Shown here: one piece after another, positions 51,997 to 63,551 of the stretch | Layout of the letters: the number at the start of each line of letters is the position of its first letter | How positions within the stretch are numbered: position 1 is the first letter of the stretch | NCBI GenBank assembly: GCA_017506865.1 | Contig: JAFCMP010000124.1 | Coordinates: forward strand, 558,001 to 622,000 | Origin: Tribonema minus | Lineage: Eukaryota; Sar; Xanthophyceae; Tribonematales; Tribonemataceae | DNA length: 64,000 nt | Reading direction: 5' to 3' | Program-made: the position numbers and the translations under genes | Notes under the pieces: generated by a model | Seen by the model: the letters and a program-made list of their open reading frames with translations, nothing else | The model's database searches: none | What the model was told of the DNA's origin: nothing

Positions 51997-54900
51997 TTTT
52001 ATTAGTTCTCGCTCAGGGCGCGAAAAAGCCCAGATGATTGGCATCTAGCTGTAAGGAATCTACATGTCGTATGACAGTCTGAAAGTGTCGCAACGACAAC
52101 CACTCAAACGCCGCCGCCGCCAAATGGCATCTCGGGGTCCTCCCCTACGTCCTCCTCCATGTGCCCCCCCCCCCTGGATTCTGCCATGTGTGTCATGACA
52201 CGGCCAGAGTACGCCATGTGGAGCGCTGCCGACAGTGCCGAGCGTAAGCGCGCCAGGGCGATGCCCTTGAGAGCTTTAGGGCGCGCTCCTCCGGGCACTG
52301 ACATCCTGCTGGCATACTCCGTCGCCACAGCCTCCAGCAGCTTCCGCCCCTGCTCCCCGATGCTGCCAAATGAGCCTATTGCCAAAGTGGCACGTTTGTA
52401 GCAATTCTGATCATAATGACCAGAATAGTGGGTAGTCTTGGCGGCCTCTTGGTCGCGGCAGCATCGCTCGGGGTCTGCTGCAGTCTTCGCCGCCCGCGAC
52501 GCCATCTGTGCCTCGAAGCAGGTAACGTCCACCATGAGCGGTAGGTGGCGTGTCGGGTCGTCGTAGCCGGTCACCGGGAAGGCGTCGGCAGGCAGCACGA
52601 TGTCCATCCTGCGACTCCCCGGCGGCCCGGCGGACCCCAGAAACGGCGTGTAGTCCTCGTCCACCAGTCCCGTTTTGAGGTATTGCCGCAGGATGCGCTG
52701 CGTGGCCCGCTTGACGCTATTGTGGACGATGGTGTCGTGCGCCTTGACGCGTGGCGCTTGACACAGCCGTGCATGCAGGGTGCCGCCCGGCGACTTCCCG
52801 CACAGCTTGCAGCCTGCCGTCTGCTCCTCTACTCCGATGGCGCGTTTGACGGCCAGCTGCCAGGATAGGCCATCGAACGAAGCCGTTGTGGAGTACATGG
52901 GCTCGTTGAGGAATGCCATGCCGATCGAGTGCATGTGGCGCTGCGACCGGAATCGAGCAAGTGCTTGCGTGCGTTGCGTGCCCTGCGGCAGCTGTTGCAG
53001 GTCCGCCTCCACCTTATCTGCAAGCTCGGTAGCGACGGCATCTGCAAGCGCACTCTGATTGGGGCGCTTCAGGCTACACTGCAACTGCAGAGCACTGGCG
53101 TCAAGTACGCAAGCAGCATCCGCACCAGTGCCACCACCTGCTGTCGGCCGCAGTGGCGGCTGCTGCGTAGGTGGTTGCTGCTGCAGTGGCGTTAGCGCTG
53201 GTGGCAGTATATGTTCCAGCTTGTCACCTGTTGCTGCACGTAGAGATGTGGCAGCTGTGGCGATCGTCCGCATGAGGGGCAGGCGCGCCACCTCTGCTGC
53301 TGCTGCGCCTTGTAGCATTGCTGGTGTGGAACGCGCAGCGCCTGCATTGACGGCTGCCGCTGCTGCGTGCGCTGGTGCTGCAGCTGCGCCGCCTGCCGTT
53401 GCTGCTGCTGCCAGTGGTGTTGCTGCTGCCGCAGGTGTTGGTGCAGCACCTGCCGCATTGGCCGCTGCCACCGCCATTGCCGCTGTCGCAGCCGGCACGG
53501 TTGCGGCGCCGCCTGCCGACGCTGCTCCTGTTGCAGGTGCTGCAGCAGCCCTTAGGCTAGTAGGGCCTGTAGCAGCTGTGTTCCCTATGCCCGCAGCCGC
53601 TGCTGTTGATGCTGCAGTTAGTGATGCCGCCGAGGCCACTTGAGGTGCAACATGTGCTGCCGCTGCTGCAGCAGCCTCTGATGCTGGAGCAGCTGCTGCT
53701 GCCGCCGCTGCTGCTGCCGCCGGAGTAGTTGCGCCGTGCGCCGCTGCTGCTGCTGCTGCCGCTGGTGCCGCCTGTGCTGCCGTCGCGGCCCCTGATCCAG
53801 CGGCAGCTGCGTCGTGTGTTGCCGGAATGGCTGCGCCATAAGCGCGGCCAGCCGCTGATGCAGTTGCCGCTGCCGGAGCGGTCGCGCCTCCACTGGCAAC
53901 CGCCGCTGCCGCTGTAACAGTTGCCGCTGCTGATGCTGCTGGTGCTGGTGCTGCTGCCGCTGCTGCCGGTGCCGCTTGTGTTGCCGCATCCTCAGCAGCG
54001 TTGTCTGCAGCCGCTTGAGGAGCCGCCTGCTGCAGCACCCCCGCCCATCCAGAGAGTGCTGGTTGCAGCGCTTGCAACGTGCCCGCCACATACGCAGCAT
54101 CAGCGACGTCGCAGGCGCTGGTAATGCCAAGGCCGCCATGCCGTGTTGGGAGTCGCGCTTGCTGTAAGGCTGGGCCGTGCGCTGCCAGATGGAAGTGGGC
54201 CCCACTTTGCTCAAACTGGCGCCAGGTCTGGTGGCTGCAGGCCCATTGAGTGCTCAAGCACCCACTGCGTGACCCGATCCCACTCCTTGGCGGCTGGCGC
54301 TGTTTGCGTAGTGGGAATGGTGCGCAGGCAGTACGTCATGCGAGGCACCACGCAGTAGCGCAGTAACCTGAACATAGCCCTCGGAGATGTCAGGCGCGCG
54401 CATCGCTCTGCAAATGGAGCCCCTGCCCCGCCTGCACCCGCTTCCCTGCGCAGCCATGCGTCCACAAAGCTGCTATGGCCCACCGGCACCCCCAGCAACA
54501 CAGCTCCACGGTTCTGATTTTCATCCGTATCCCCCACTAGCTGAACGCCCAGCTGCTGCAGCAGTTGCCGCTCGTGGTCTGTCACCACATGCCCCCTGCC
54601 AGGCAGCGCGCGTGACTTGGTGAGGTTTAGCTCCAGCCCCACCTCCGCAAAGTGTTGTTTGAGCTGCGCCACCGCCTGTATGTCATCCTGAGTGCAAGCG
54701 CCTGTTCGGACGTTGGCATCGTCCATGTAGGCGCCCATCCGCCTCCGCGCGCGCTGCGCGGCCGCCGCCTCATTGAACCGTTTCAAGCACTGAGCAATGG
54801 CGCCGCAGAAGAGCATCGGTGCCGCGGGGTCCCCCTGCTTAAACCCGCGCTGAGACATGATGATGCGCGTGGAGCCGTCGACGTGCTGGAACAGCAGGCG

Positions 54901-55120
54901 TGGCCGAGTGCGAACGTATGTGCCGATGAAGTAGTCGAGGAAGTCCGGCAGCTGTGCTGCTACCCATTCCGCTGCCGCCAGGACGAACACCATGTTGAAG
55001 GCATTCTTGAGGTCCAGCATGAACTGCCAGTGACCGAGCTCATACGCGAGTTTGCCGGCCATGGCCGCTTTCTCCGCTCCTGCTGAGACGGCTACCCCAT
55101 ACTGCCCGTCTGGCTCAAGG
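51997..55120 (-). mobile_element. 5'-truncated non-LTR retrotransposon (RT plus restriction-like endonuclease type)
   Basis: The element is bounded by 13-bp direct repeats AGCACTGTGTACT at 51984-51996 and 55121-55133, a target-site duplication. Its 5' end falls inside the reverse transcriptase, so it is a dead-on-arrival copy. The 3' end is AATAAAAA without a long poly(A). Downstream of the RT come a CCHC finger and a restriction-like nuclease region, as in site-biased non-LTR lineages with an RLE instead of an APE nuclease. A 140-bp 3' fragment of the same family is at 21591-21731. Confidence 0.9.
52104..54257 (-). pseudogene. C-terminal half of the retrotransposon ORF: Ala-rich insert, CCHC finger, RLE-like nuclease
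   Basis: Begins with the post-RT motif ARLPTRHGGLGITSA. About 300-400 residues of Ala/Thr/Pro-rich low-complexity sequence follow (about 54060-53190). Next comes a CCHC finger, CKLCGKSPGGTLHARLC (CX2CX8HX3C), then a region with RRMDIVLPADAF and LMVDVTCFEAQ that fits a PD-(D/E)XK restriction-like endonuclease core. The frame ends at 52104. It is joined to the RT frame only across a frameshift near 54211-54257. Confidence 0.75.
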
Positions 55121-55122
55121 AG
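54211..55122 (-). pseudogene. Reverse transcriptase domain, truncated and frame-shifted
   Basis: About 300 codons with RT palm motifs in order: FMLDLKNAFNMV (motif A), SQRGFKQGDPAAP (B), AYMDDANV (C, catalytic DD), LELNLTKSRAL (D) and LLGVPVG (E). The N-terminal fingers are lost with the 5' truncation. The frame stops at 54211, while the continuation is open in another frame from about 54257, so one frameshift separates the thumb from the C-terminal part. No start codon of its own exists; the first codons belong to the junction. Confidence 0.85.
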
Positions 55123-55133
55123 CACTGTGTACT

Positions 55134-55808
55134 ACGATAACTACTGAGTGTACTTCAAAGAATGTGAGTTACTGACTTGGAGTACTTCAGGTGCAAACAT
55201 AAAATTGAAAGACCACACTGCGGAATCTGAAAACTTGAATCAACATGTGTTTCAAGGTTTATTATCATATATATATGCATACACAAAAAGCCTACATGCA
55301 CTTGGCATTCAAGTTGCAGCAATGATCACTTGCCAGGCCCGCATTGTGCCACAAGGCTGCACACACACTGCACACATAATGGAAACGAATCAAAAGATCG
55401 TAGAGCTCTTAGACTAGGTGACAAGGTGAGGTCAGCCGCAGTTAGCGATTGCCTTCCACCAATACTATTGCCTCACAAATTATTGCTCTTCATTGTTGAG
55501 GGCACTGTGCAAGCAGCCGCTCGCCGACTTGAGATGTCAACAATTCTGGACTCCGGCAGACGCCAACAAAGTGTACAGGCAAAACTCAGAAACACACAGT
55601 AAAAGATAAAAACACCGATGTGGTCATTAGATCGGAGCAACGCCCCCGCCCCCCCTTCCCACCCCCCCCCCCCTGCCTCCCCCCTCCCCCACTTCTATGT
55701 AACTTTACCCATGCAGCAGGGGGCTGGCACAGGGGGGCGGAGCGCGGCGGAGGGGGCCGCCGCCGAGCGAAAAAACCATTCTCAACGAGGTGAATTTGGG
55801 GTTGAAGT
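55134..55808. other. Intergenic stretch between retrotransposon and plastid EF-G
   Basis: Includes one copy of the dispersed repeat described at 55380-55470 and C-rich tracts at 55640-55690. It should hold the EF-G 3' untranslated region at its right end, but no AATAAA was found near the stop. Confidence 0.4.
55380..55470 (+). repeat. Dispersed repeat, copy 4
   Basis: Matches the family core but with small insertions (GCTCTTAGACTAGGTGAC in place of GCTCTAGGTGAC), in intergenic sequence. Confidence 0.7.
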
Positions 55809-58800
55809 TTACTCGTCGTCGCTGGCGACCTTGCCCGCGTACTTGCTGGTGATCTCCTTCTCCACGTTGGCGGGAAGGAAGTCGTACTTCTTGAGCACCA
55901 TGGTGTACTGCGCGCGCCCCTTGGAGACGGAGCGCAGGTGGCTCACGTACTGGAACATGTTGGCGAGGGGGACCGCCGCCTCCACCTGCTTGAGCCCGTT
56001 GCGGTCGATCATCTCCACGACCTGAAGTGGCAGCAGCAAGTTCAAGTTAGAAGTGAAACTCGCAGGTCGATATCATCTCCACGACCTGAAGTGGCAGCAG
56101 CAAGTTGAAGTTAGAAGTGAAACTCGCAGGTCGATGACACAAGAGAAGACAATGCGGTCGCATCATCTCCACAACCTGAAGTGGCAGCGGCGAGTGGATG
56201 TTGCGTGTTGGGGTTAGAAGTGGAAGTCGCTTACAAACAAGAACTCGCTTGCTGAACAAGACCATGACACAAGAAGGGACAGTGCAATATGGCCGCCTCT
56301 GCCTGCTTGAGCCTGTTGTGGTCAATCATCTCCACGACCCGGGTGGCAGCGGCAATTCGAAGCTACTTCGAAGTATGTTTCCGAGTTACAAGAAGAAAAA
56401 CTCGAGGGAGCAGGTCGGTGGCACAAGGCAAGACATCGTGAGTGGCAGCAGCCAGAGCGGTGAAGGACATTTTACGGTTAAAGTTGACACTCGCGTACTT
56501 TGGCAGGTCAGTGAAAAGGGCAGGGAGTTGAAGTTATGTTTTAGGTTGGAGTTGAACCTCGCATGCTGAACAGGTCGATGACACTGGGGATGACAACGCG
56601 GTGCAGCCGCCTCAGCCGGCTTGAGCCCGCTGCGGTCAATCATCTCTACTTGCAGGGTGAGGGTCATGATTGGACTTGACGTCAGAAGTAAGTCGGCCAT
56701 CCTCACCTGACGACGGGGTTCGATGGCACAGCTGCCTCCACCTGCTTGACTGCGCGGTTCATTTGCACGCCATGATGCAGATGTATATCATGATTGAAGT
56801 ACACAAACATGCAGTGTTCAGCTGTGTCACGACATCCACCATTTCTATGTTTGAAGTTATTGTTGAAGTTACTTGTCAAAGCTCTGTGCTTGTCAAATGG
56901 TGTGGGAACGTTGGCTCTTTGGAGTGTGAGCGCTCGAGCGCCACTGCCAAGCAAGCAAGCACGCACCTGCCTGCGCCGCGAGTACCTGTCCCCAATGTCC
57001 CCCATGTACTCCTCGAGCAAAAAAAAACTTCTATTGAGTTACAGTGCTTGTTGAGTACAATAGTGAACCAGAAGTTCACTATGCCTGAGTTTCATTTTTC
57101 TCAAGTTGCATTTGCTGAGCGCTGCCACGCACCTGCCCGCGGCGGGAGTTGATGTCCCCGATGATGTCCACTATGTACTCCTCAGGCATCAGGACGACTT
57201 GCTGTTTTTTGTTCAAGGTACATAAGGACTTACATAGAAGTATTATCCAATTGAGTCGTTCACGAAGTTGGCCACTTGAATTGAACGCGCTTGAGCGCCG
57301 CTGCCAAGACCCCTTGCACGCACGCACCTGCCCGCGCCGGGAGTTGATGTCCCCGATGATGTCCCCCATGTACTCCTCGGGCGTCACGACGTCCACCTTC
57401 ATGATGGGCTCCATGAGCCTTGCGCCCGCCTTGCGCAGCCCCTCGCGCGTCGCCGCGCGCCCCGCAATCTCAAACGCCATCACCGAGGAGTCGACGTCGT
57501 GGTAGGCGCCATCCACGAGCGTGGCCTGCGGTACGGTAGGTACGGGATGGTCATGTTGAAGTTGAAGCTTGAGCTGAAGGCATGAGAGACGATTTCGAAC
57601 GCCATCACCGCCAAGTCGACGTCATGGTAGGCGCCGTCCACGAGCGTGGCCTGTGAAGTGTATGTGTTGAACTTGAAGGTTGAGTTAGAGCCCTATGTAC
57701 CAAAAACATTATAAGGTGTCAGATTGGACCGAAACAGACACTTCAACTTGTGAAATGAAGGACAATCTCAAACGCCATCACCGAGGAGTCAACGGCGTGG
57801 TGGGCGCCGTCCAGGAGCGTGACGTGTGGTAGACATGTGTGTGATGGCGTACAGATGTTGAAATTTGCGCTGCAGGCATCATCCACGTTGCGCGAACAGT
57901 CATGTCAAGATCGCCTGTTGCAAGCCTGCATCATCAGATCTGCATCACATCGCAAACCTTAAGTTCCTGCAAACCTCAACTTCTTGCGTTCCTCAAGTTA
58001 AACTTCAAGTCAGTCAGCGAGCCCCCCCCCCAACACGCACCTTGAGTCCGAGCACCGGGAACCCGGCCAGCACGCCGTTCACCAGCACACTCTCAATGCC
58101 CTTCAACATGGCCCGGATGTACTCGTTGGGCACAGACTCTCCCGCAACCCAAACTTCAAGTTAAAGTTCAAGCGCACCTTGCCAGCACCGGGAATTCGGC
58201 CAGAACGCCGTTCGCCAGCACGCACTCAATGCCCTTCTGCACGCCCAGCATGGACCCGCCCTTGATGTCGCACATTGAGCTTCAAGTTGAACTTCAAGTG
58301 AAGCAAAAGCTACGCACCTTGAGGCCGAGCACGGGGAAACCAGCCAGCACGCCATTCGCCAGCACGCTCTCAATGCCCTTCTGCACGCCCGGGATGTACT
58401 CCTTGGGAACAGAGCCTCCCTTGATGTCGCTGACAAAGGTGAAGTCTGTGGCGGACGCCTCGTCGCCCTCCTCCACGGGTGCGAACTGGATCTTGACGCG
58501 CGCAAACTGGCCGGACCCGCCCGACTGCTTCTTGTGCGTGTAGTCGATCTCGGCCGTCTTGGTGATCGCCTCGCGGTACGCCACCTGCGTGAAAGCAAGC
58601 AGCCATGCGTGTTAATTATTCATTCAGGTGTGTGAATTCACGTGTGTTCATTCATGAGTGTGAGTTTCATGTGCATGACTTCACGAGGGATTGTCGCGCA
58701 CGGCACCGGCCTCTGTAGGCCTTGGGCTGCGCCTGATACACCTACATGGCGCGTGCTGTATTATGAACATGGCAGTTGATGCAGGTCCCCAAGGTGTGTA

Positions 58801-61800
58801 CTTGCTTCCTCTCCCCCCACAACCATACACTTCCAACCATGTCAGGCAAACCCGCCATGCCAGTACATGCGCTGCGGAAGCGCGATACGTACCTGCGGCG
58901 CGCCGACGCTGCACGCCACGTTGAACGCAACACGCTGCAAACAATACCTTAGTGGCTGGAATTGCGCAACTGCCATGCTGAACCGCGCCTGCCCCCCCCC
59001 CCCCCCCCCTTCAAACACCCATACCCCCCGCCCACCCCTAACACACACAAACATACACTTCCACTCATGGTTATCAACCCCACGTCATGCCAATACATAC
59101 CCCACGGAGCGTGATACATACCTGCGGCGCGCCGACGGTGCACGCCACGTTGAACTCGCGCATCATGCGGTCGACGATGATCTCCAAGTGCAGCTCCCCC
59201 ATGCCTTCGATGATGGTCTGGCCGGACTCCTCATCACGCGAGAAGCGGAATGACGGGTCCTGCGGTGGCGCGCGCGCAGAAGACATGTCGTTATGTAACT
59301 GACGTCATTTAACTGATATGAGTGTATCTGTGCGCGCCAAGGACATGTCAGTGGCGTTGTGAAACCGACTGACATGGTGTATCGCCGCATGCAGCTAGCT
59401 CGCCCATGCCTTCATGGTGGTCTGGCAGCCTCCTCATGTTATGCAACTGACGTCATGTAACTGACGCTTGTGTACCTCCACGTGCAGACAGCTCATCCAC
59501 GCCCTGCATAGTGGTCTAGCCACAGACTGCTCTTCATGCAACAAGCAGGAGGCGCGTATATAACTGACGTGACTGACACGGTGTAACTGGCGTTGAGTAC
59601 AAAAGTAACAGCGTACACGAGACAGCATGAGAGTTTGACGGGGCTCCGTGCCAATGTGCGCCCCAGCCAGCAGCCCCTGCAAACGCTCCGCCAATCATTT
59701 CATGCCGGGTCTGCCTTACCTCACCGGATTGAACTTACATCTAACACAGCGAACTGTACGAGTCGGCCCATTGAGTACATACTATTACAACCGAATAATG
59801 TACGTTTAAAGTACCATGTTTGGCAACCACATAGGAGTATATGAGTGCTACAACAAGTTGGGCCCGTGGCTCTAAGCCTACGACCTCTAACAATAAATTA
59901 TACAACTTCAACACCTCATCCCGCCTGACCTTGCGCACCACGCCAACCATACGGCAAGCCCGTGTGATATTCAACAAGTTGTGAGCTTACACTACTCCAA
60001 CAGGTGACCATCCGCAAACGTGCGCGCACTGCTCACCTCAGCCCCCATTTTCATAAGCGCGTTGCCCATCTTCTCTTGAAGTTCAACAACAGCAACCTAT
60101 GCTACTTCAACAGGTGACCATCCCCAAACGTGCGCTTACCTCAGCCCCCAGCTTCATGAGCGCGTTGCCCATCTTCTCATTGTCGGCCTTGGTCTTGGGC
60201 TCCACGGCAACCTTAATAACGGGGTCCGGGAAGTCCATCTTCTCCAGAATGATGGGGTCCTCCTTGGTGCACAGGGTCTCACCGGTGGTGGTGTCCTTGA
60301 GGCCCGCCAGCGCGACAATGTCGCCTGTTAAAGTCAACAGAACAATGTTGAAGTTCACAGGAAAAGTTGAAGCTCACATAACAATGAAATGTTCAGGAGA
60401 TCTGCTTTGGGTCTCTTATGCTGCACTGAGGCCCGGCATCAAATCAAACTGTGCTCGTACGGCAAGGGTGGTTACAGAGCAGCTCCAGCATGCGGCTGAA
60501 GTGTTCGCTCTTGCAATGTCAGTCACGGCAGCTGCGCTCTTAAGCACTCGCTCTTGCAATGTGTCAGTCATGGCAACTACGCTCTTTGAGAATCCAGTTC
60601 AAACACCTGAAATCGCCGCTTCTCTCATCTGCGCGTGCCTGCTTGATCTTCTCCTGCGAGATGACATCTTTCTCCATCAAGCATCGCTCTCAGCTGAATC
60701 AGTGACAGCGGCTGTAACTGTTGCCGTGTAACTGCCGCTTCTCTCACCTGCGCGCGCCTGCTTGATCTCCTCGCACGAGTTGACACGCATCTCCAGCATG
60801 CACAAATCACACTAGCACACTCAAATATGGCTGCGATAACTGCAGCCCACCTGCGCATGCCTGATTGAACTCCTGCGTCCCCAGTATGCGCTCTCAGCTA
60901 ACTCAGTTACAGCGGCTGTATCTGTTGTTTCTCACACCTGCAAGTTGAACTGCATCTCCAGCGAGCATCGCTCAAGCATCATTCTTAGCTGAATCAGTTA
61001 CAGCTGCCGCAACTGCTGCTCACCTGCGCGCGCCTGCTTGATCTCCTCGCGCGAGTTGGCGTGCATCTCCAGCATGCGGCCGATGCGCTCGTTCTTGCCC
61101 TTGACCGAGTTGAACACGGTGGTGCCCGCGTCCATCACGCCGCTGCGGAGCAATGACACAGGTGGCATGGCTCAGCACACAGTCAATGGTGAGCACTGCT
61201 TCATTCAATATATGGTGGTGCCCGCGTCCATCACGCCGCTGCGGAGCAATGACACAGGTGGCACGGCTCAGCACACAGTCAATGCTGAGCACTGCTGCAT
61301 TGACACGGTGGTGCCCGCATCATGGACGCCGCTGCTGAGCAATGACACGGGCAGCACGGCTCAGCGCGCAGTCAATGCTGAGCACTGCAGCATTGTACAC
61401 GGCGCGGCCCACCTCAAGCACCGCTGCAGAGCAATAAATCAGCTACTACAATGCGCACACGTGCTAGGACGAACATGCGGGTAAACATGGCATGTGTCAG
61501 GCAAGAATTGAACGAATGAAATGGGCAACAGGGATATTGAGCTGCTTTTCCGCAAGCACAACTGTCACTCTGCCAGCGCTTCGCAGGGACACAGAGCACT
61601 TGATGAAAACAGAGCACGTGGCGAGTCACCGATTCACTGCTCCTTGTGCTCATTGATCGCGATGAATTCACGCACCTGTAGATGCGGATGAAGGTGAGGG
61701 TGCCGACGAAGGGGTCGTTCATGATCTTGAACGCCAGCGCAGACATGGGCTCCTCATCGCTGCTCATCGAGAGAAAAAAAGGAGGTGGGGGGGGGGTTCA

Positions 61801-63551
61801 GATGCAGGTTTCTGGCAAACTGGCACTGTCATGGCGCAGTAGTATCGGGTACTTCCTAAATGTGATGGTAGGAGGGATGAGATGTGCAGTTGCACATGGC
61901 GACAGTGGTAAAAGTATTGTGCTATGCTAGATTATGCAACTGACGACAGTGGTAAAAGTATTGCGCTATGCTAGATTAACAGAGGTCGCAGTTGCCACTC
62001 GACGGAGCAAGCATATCCTTTGTACTATGACAACACATGTACATGTGTATAGTATACACTTGCATGCAATAAAGTACACAACTATGCATGTGCATAAACG
62101 ACAGGTGTACATGCAGCAAGCGTTGAGCACATTTCAAGCTAACCCTAAGCTCAAGCTCAACTTGTAGAGTTCAAGTTGCAAAGTTGAAGTACCTGGACTT
62201 GCGCGACATCTCCCTCTCCGCATCATCGGGGTCCACGCCCTGCGCCAGTAACAAGGGTTTGAGGTGAGCGTTGAAGTGAGGGGACAACGCGCATATGAGA
62301 AGTTACAAACACGGGGACGCTCGGCAAGAAGACAATGTGAACACGAACCAGTGACCGGCCATAGGTGGCCGTGTTGAGGAGCTGCGACAGCACACTATGT
62401 GCGGTAAAACACATTTGTGCGAGGAAATGCGCCGTATTCAAGATGCGTCACTGACGCATTACGGCATATTTTGGCATATGGCGCACGCAGCTGGCCGCCG
62501 CAGTGCTCAGCAACAGCGGCACGGCACCACAGGCACCAGCAGCAGCAGATACCTACATACCTTGATGGCAGCGACGTCGGTGGGTGCTGGCATGTAGTAC
62601 ACAACAGCGTCCAGCAGGGGCTGCACACCTGTCATGGTAGCGCAGTCGCAAAGCAGGATTGGTCGCTGCGCAGACGTCCATGCGACATCACAATTGCAGA
62701 TTTCGGACACATTGGCATCTGTGCGTGCGTGTGTGCTTAGGGCGTGGGATAGTGGAATGCAGAGGAGGTTGATCACTCTGAGTTTAGGCCAGGGGACATC
62801 ATAATTGTCGTACTGGACACAGCGCCAGGCTTAACATTAAAACTCAAATAAGAGGGTTGACGGGCCTGAGGGGAGCGGCGCCGCACAGCAGCGCCAAGCT
62901 TGACATTCAAAGCTGATAGGGGGGGGTGACGCACCCAAAGGGAGCCGGTGCCGCCAAGAACATGCTGACACACAGATTTCAGTGACTATACCCACAAGGT
63001 AATACGTGTGGAGAAGCGCCGTTAACACTAGCCCTAACCCTGCCAGTCGACGAGCTGCTGTGCGCAATATGCCTAACCCTAACCCTAGCCCTATCGCAGC
63101 TGCACACTCCAGGTGCTCTATCCTGTCAGCAAAGCGCTGTTCGTTACGCGAGATCAGGACTGCCAGGGGCACGCTTGCACAGCCAAATGCTCCAGGTACT
63201 CAATGCCAGTCAGCGAGCTGCTGTGCGCAATATGCCCTACCCCTAATCGCAACTGTGACCGTGACCTTAACCTTAACCCAGGACTGCTAGGGGCGCGCTT
63301 GAGGCGGGAGGCACAGCTGACTGCGGACTGAAACGAGTGCCACACCTCACCCTGACCCTATTCAACACACAAAGCATGAGAGCTGAATATGCACCTGAAG
63401 GTGACGATGCACATTACGAGACGTGTCGTATAAAACAGCCTTTGCTTACCCTTGTTCTTGAAGGCAGTGCCTGTCAGCACGGGAACAAAGGCACCGCCGA
63501 GGGTGCCCTTGCGGAGGCACTCACGCAGCTTCTCCGTGTCCGGGGATACAC
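55809..63551 (-). CDS. cpEFG: Plastid translation elongation factor G, ten 3' exons (5' part beyond window)
   Basis: Exons 63551-63450, 62628-62561, 62239-62193, 61759-61676, 61142-61024, 60324-60140, 59259-59122, 58584-58318, 57525-57328 and 56021-55809 join in phase to 472 residues ending in TAA. EF-G is the GTPase that moves tRNA and mRNA through the ribosome. Visible are the end of the G domain ([14 protein letters not shown]), domain II ([53 protein letters not shown]), domain III ([19 protein letters not shown]), domain IV ([40 protein letters not shown]) and domain V ([37 protein letters not shown]). The NSRRGQ and FQYVSHLR wording and overall pattern match chloroplast rather than mitochondrial EF-G. 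The GTP-binding loops and any transit peptide lie beyond 64000. Confidence 0.93.
56060..56755 (-). repeat. Head copies of the last EF-G exon
   Basis: The acceptor junction CACTTCAG|GTCGTGGAGAT recurs near 56075, 56165, 56328 and 56641 (real 56011-56021), with a trace near 56735. The first unit is only about 64 bp and nearly identical; others are more diverged. Confidence 0.9.
56945..57190 (-). repeat. Two tail copies of the [17 protein letters not shown] exon
   Basis: Copies of the end of exon 57525-57328 lie at about 57131-57190 ([18 protein letters not shown]) and 56950-57015 ([16 protein letters not shown], degraded), each ending in a GTGCGTG donor. Confidence 0.9.
57600..57830 (-). repeat. 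Two head copies of the same EF-G exon
   Basis: Copies of the sequence encoding [20 protein letters not shown] at about 57600-57655 and 57768-57830, upstream of the real acceptor at 57526. The exon is flanked by duplications on both sides. Confidence 0.9.
58035..58265 (-). repeat. Two tail copies of the [12 protein letters not shown] exon
   Basis: Copies of the last 90-110 bp of exon 58584-58318 ([20 protein letters not shown]) at about 58180-58265 and 58035-58140, about 140 bp apart. Confidence 0.9.
58875..58925 (-). repeat. Tail copy of the [11 protein letters not shown] exon
   Basis: The end of exon 59259-59122 with its GTACGT/GTATGT donor is copied about 230 bp downstream at 58875-58925. 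Two internal copies of the same exon (MGELHL region) lie upstream near 59395-59445 and 59488-59540. Confidence 0.8.
60010..60080 (-). repeat. Tail copy of the [13 protein letters not shown] exon
   Basis: The last 40 bp of exon 60324-60140 and its GAG|GT donor, plus about 35 bp of intron, recur about 105 bp downstream. Confidence 0.85.
60620..61445 (-). repeat. Tail and head copies around the EF-G exon 61142-61024
   Basis: Tail copies (encoding [18 protein letters not shown] and the GTGAG donor) lie near 60736-60795, 60848-60880 and 60626-60665. Head copies (acceptor CCGCAG then GCGTGATGGACGCGGGCACC) lie near 61210-61275, 61305-61345 and, degraded, 61395-61435, about 90 bp apart. Confidence 0.85.
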
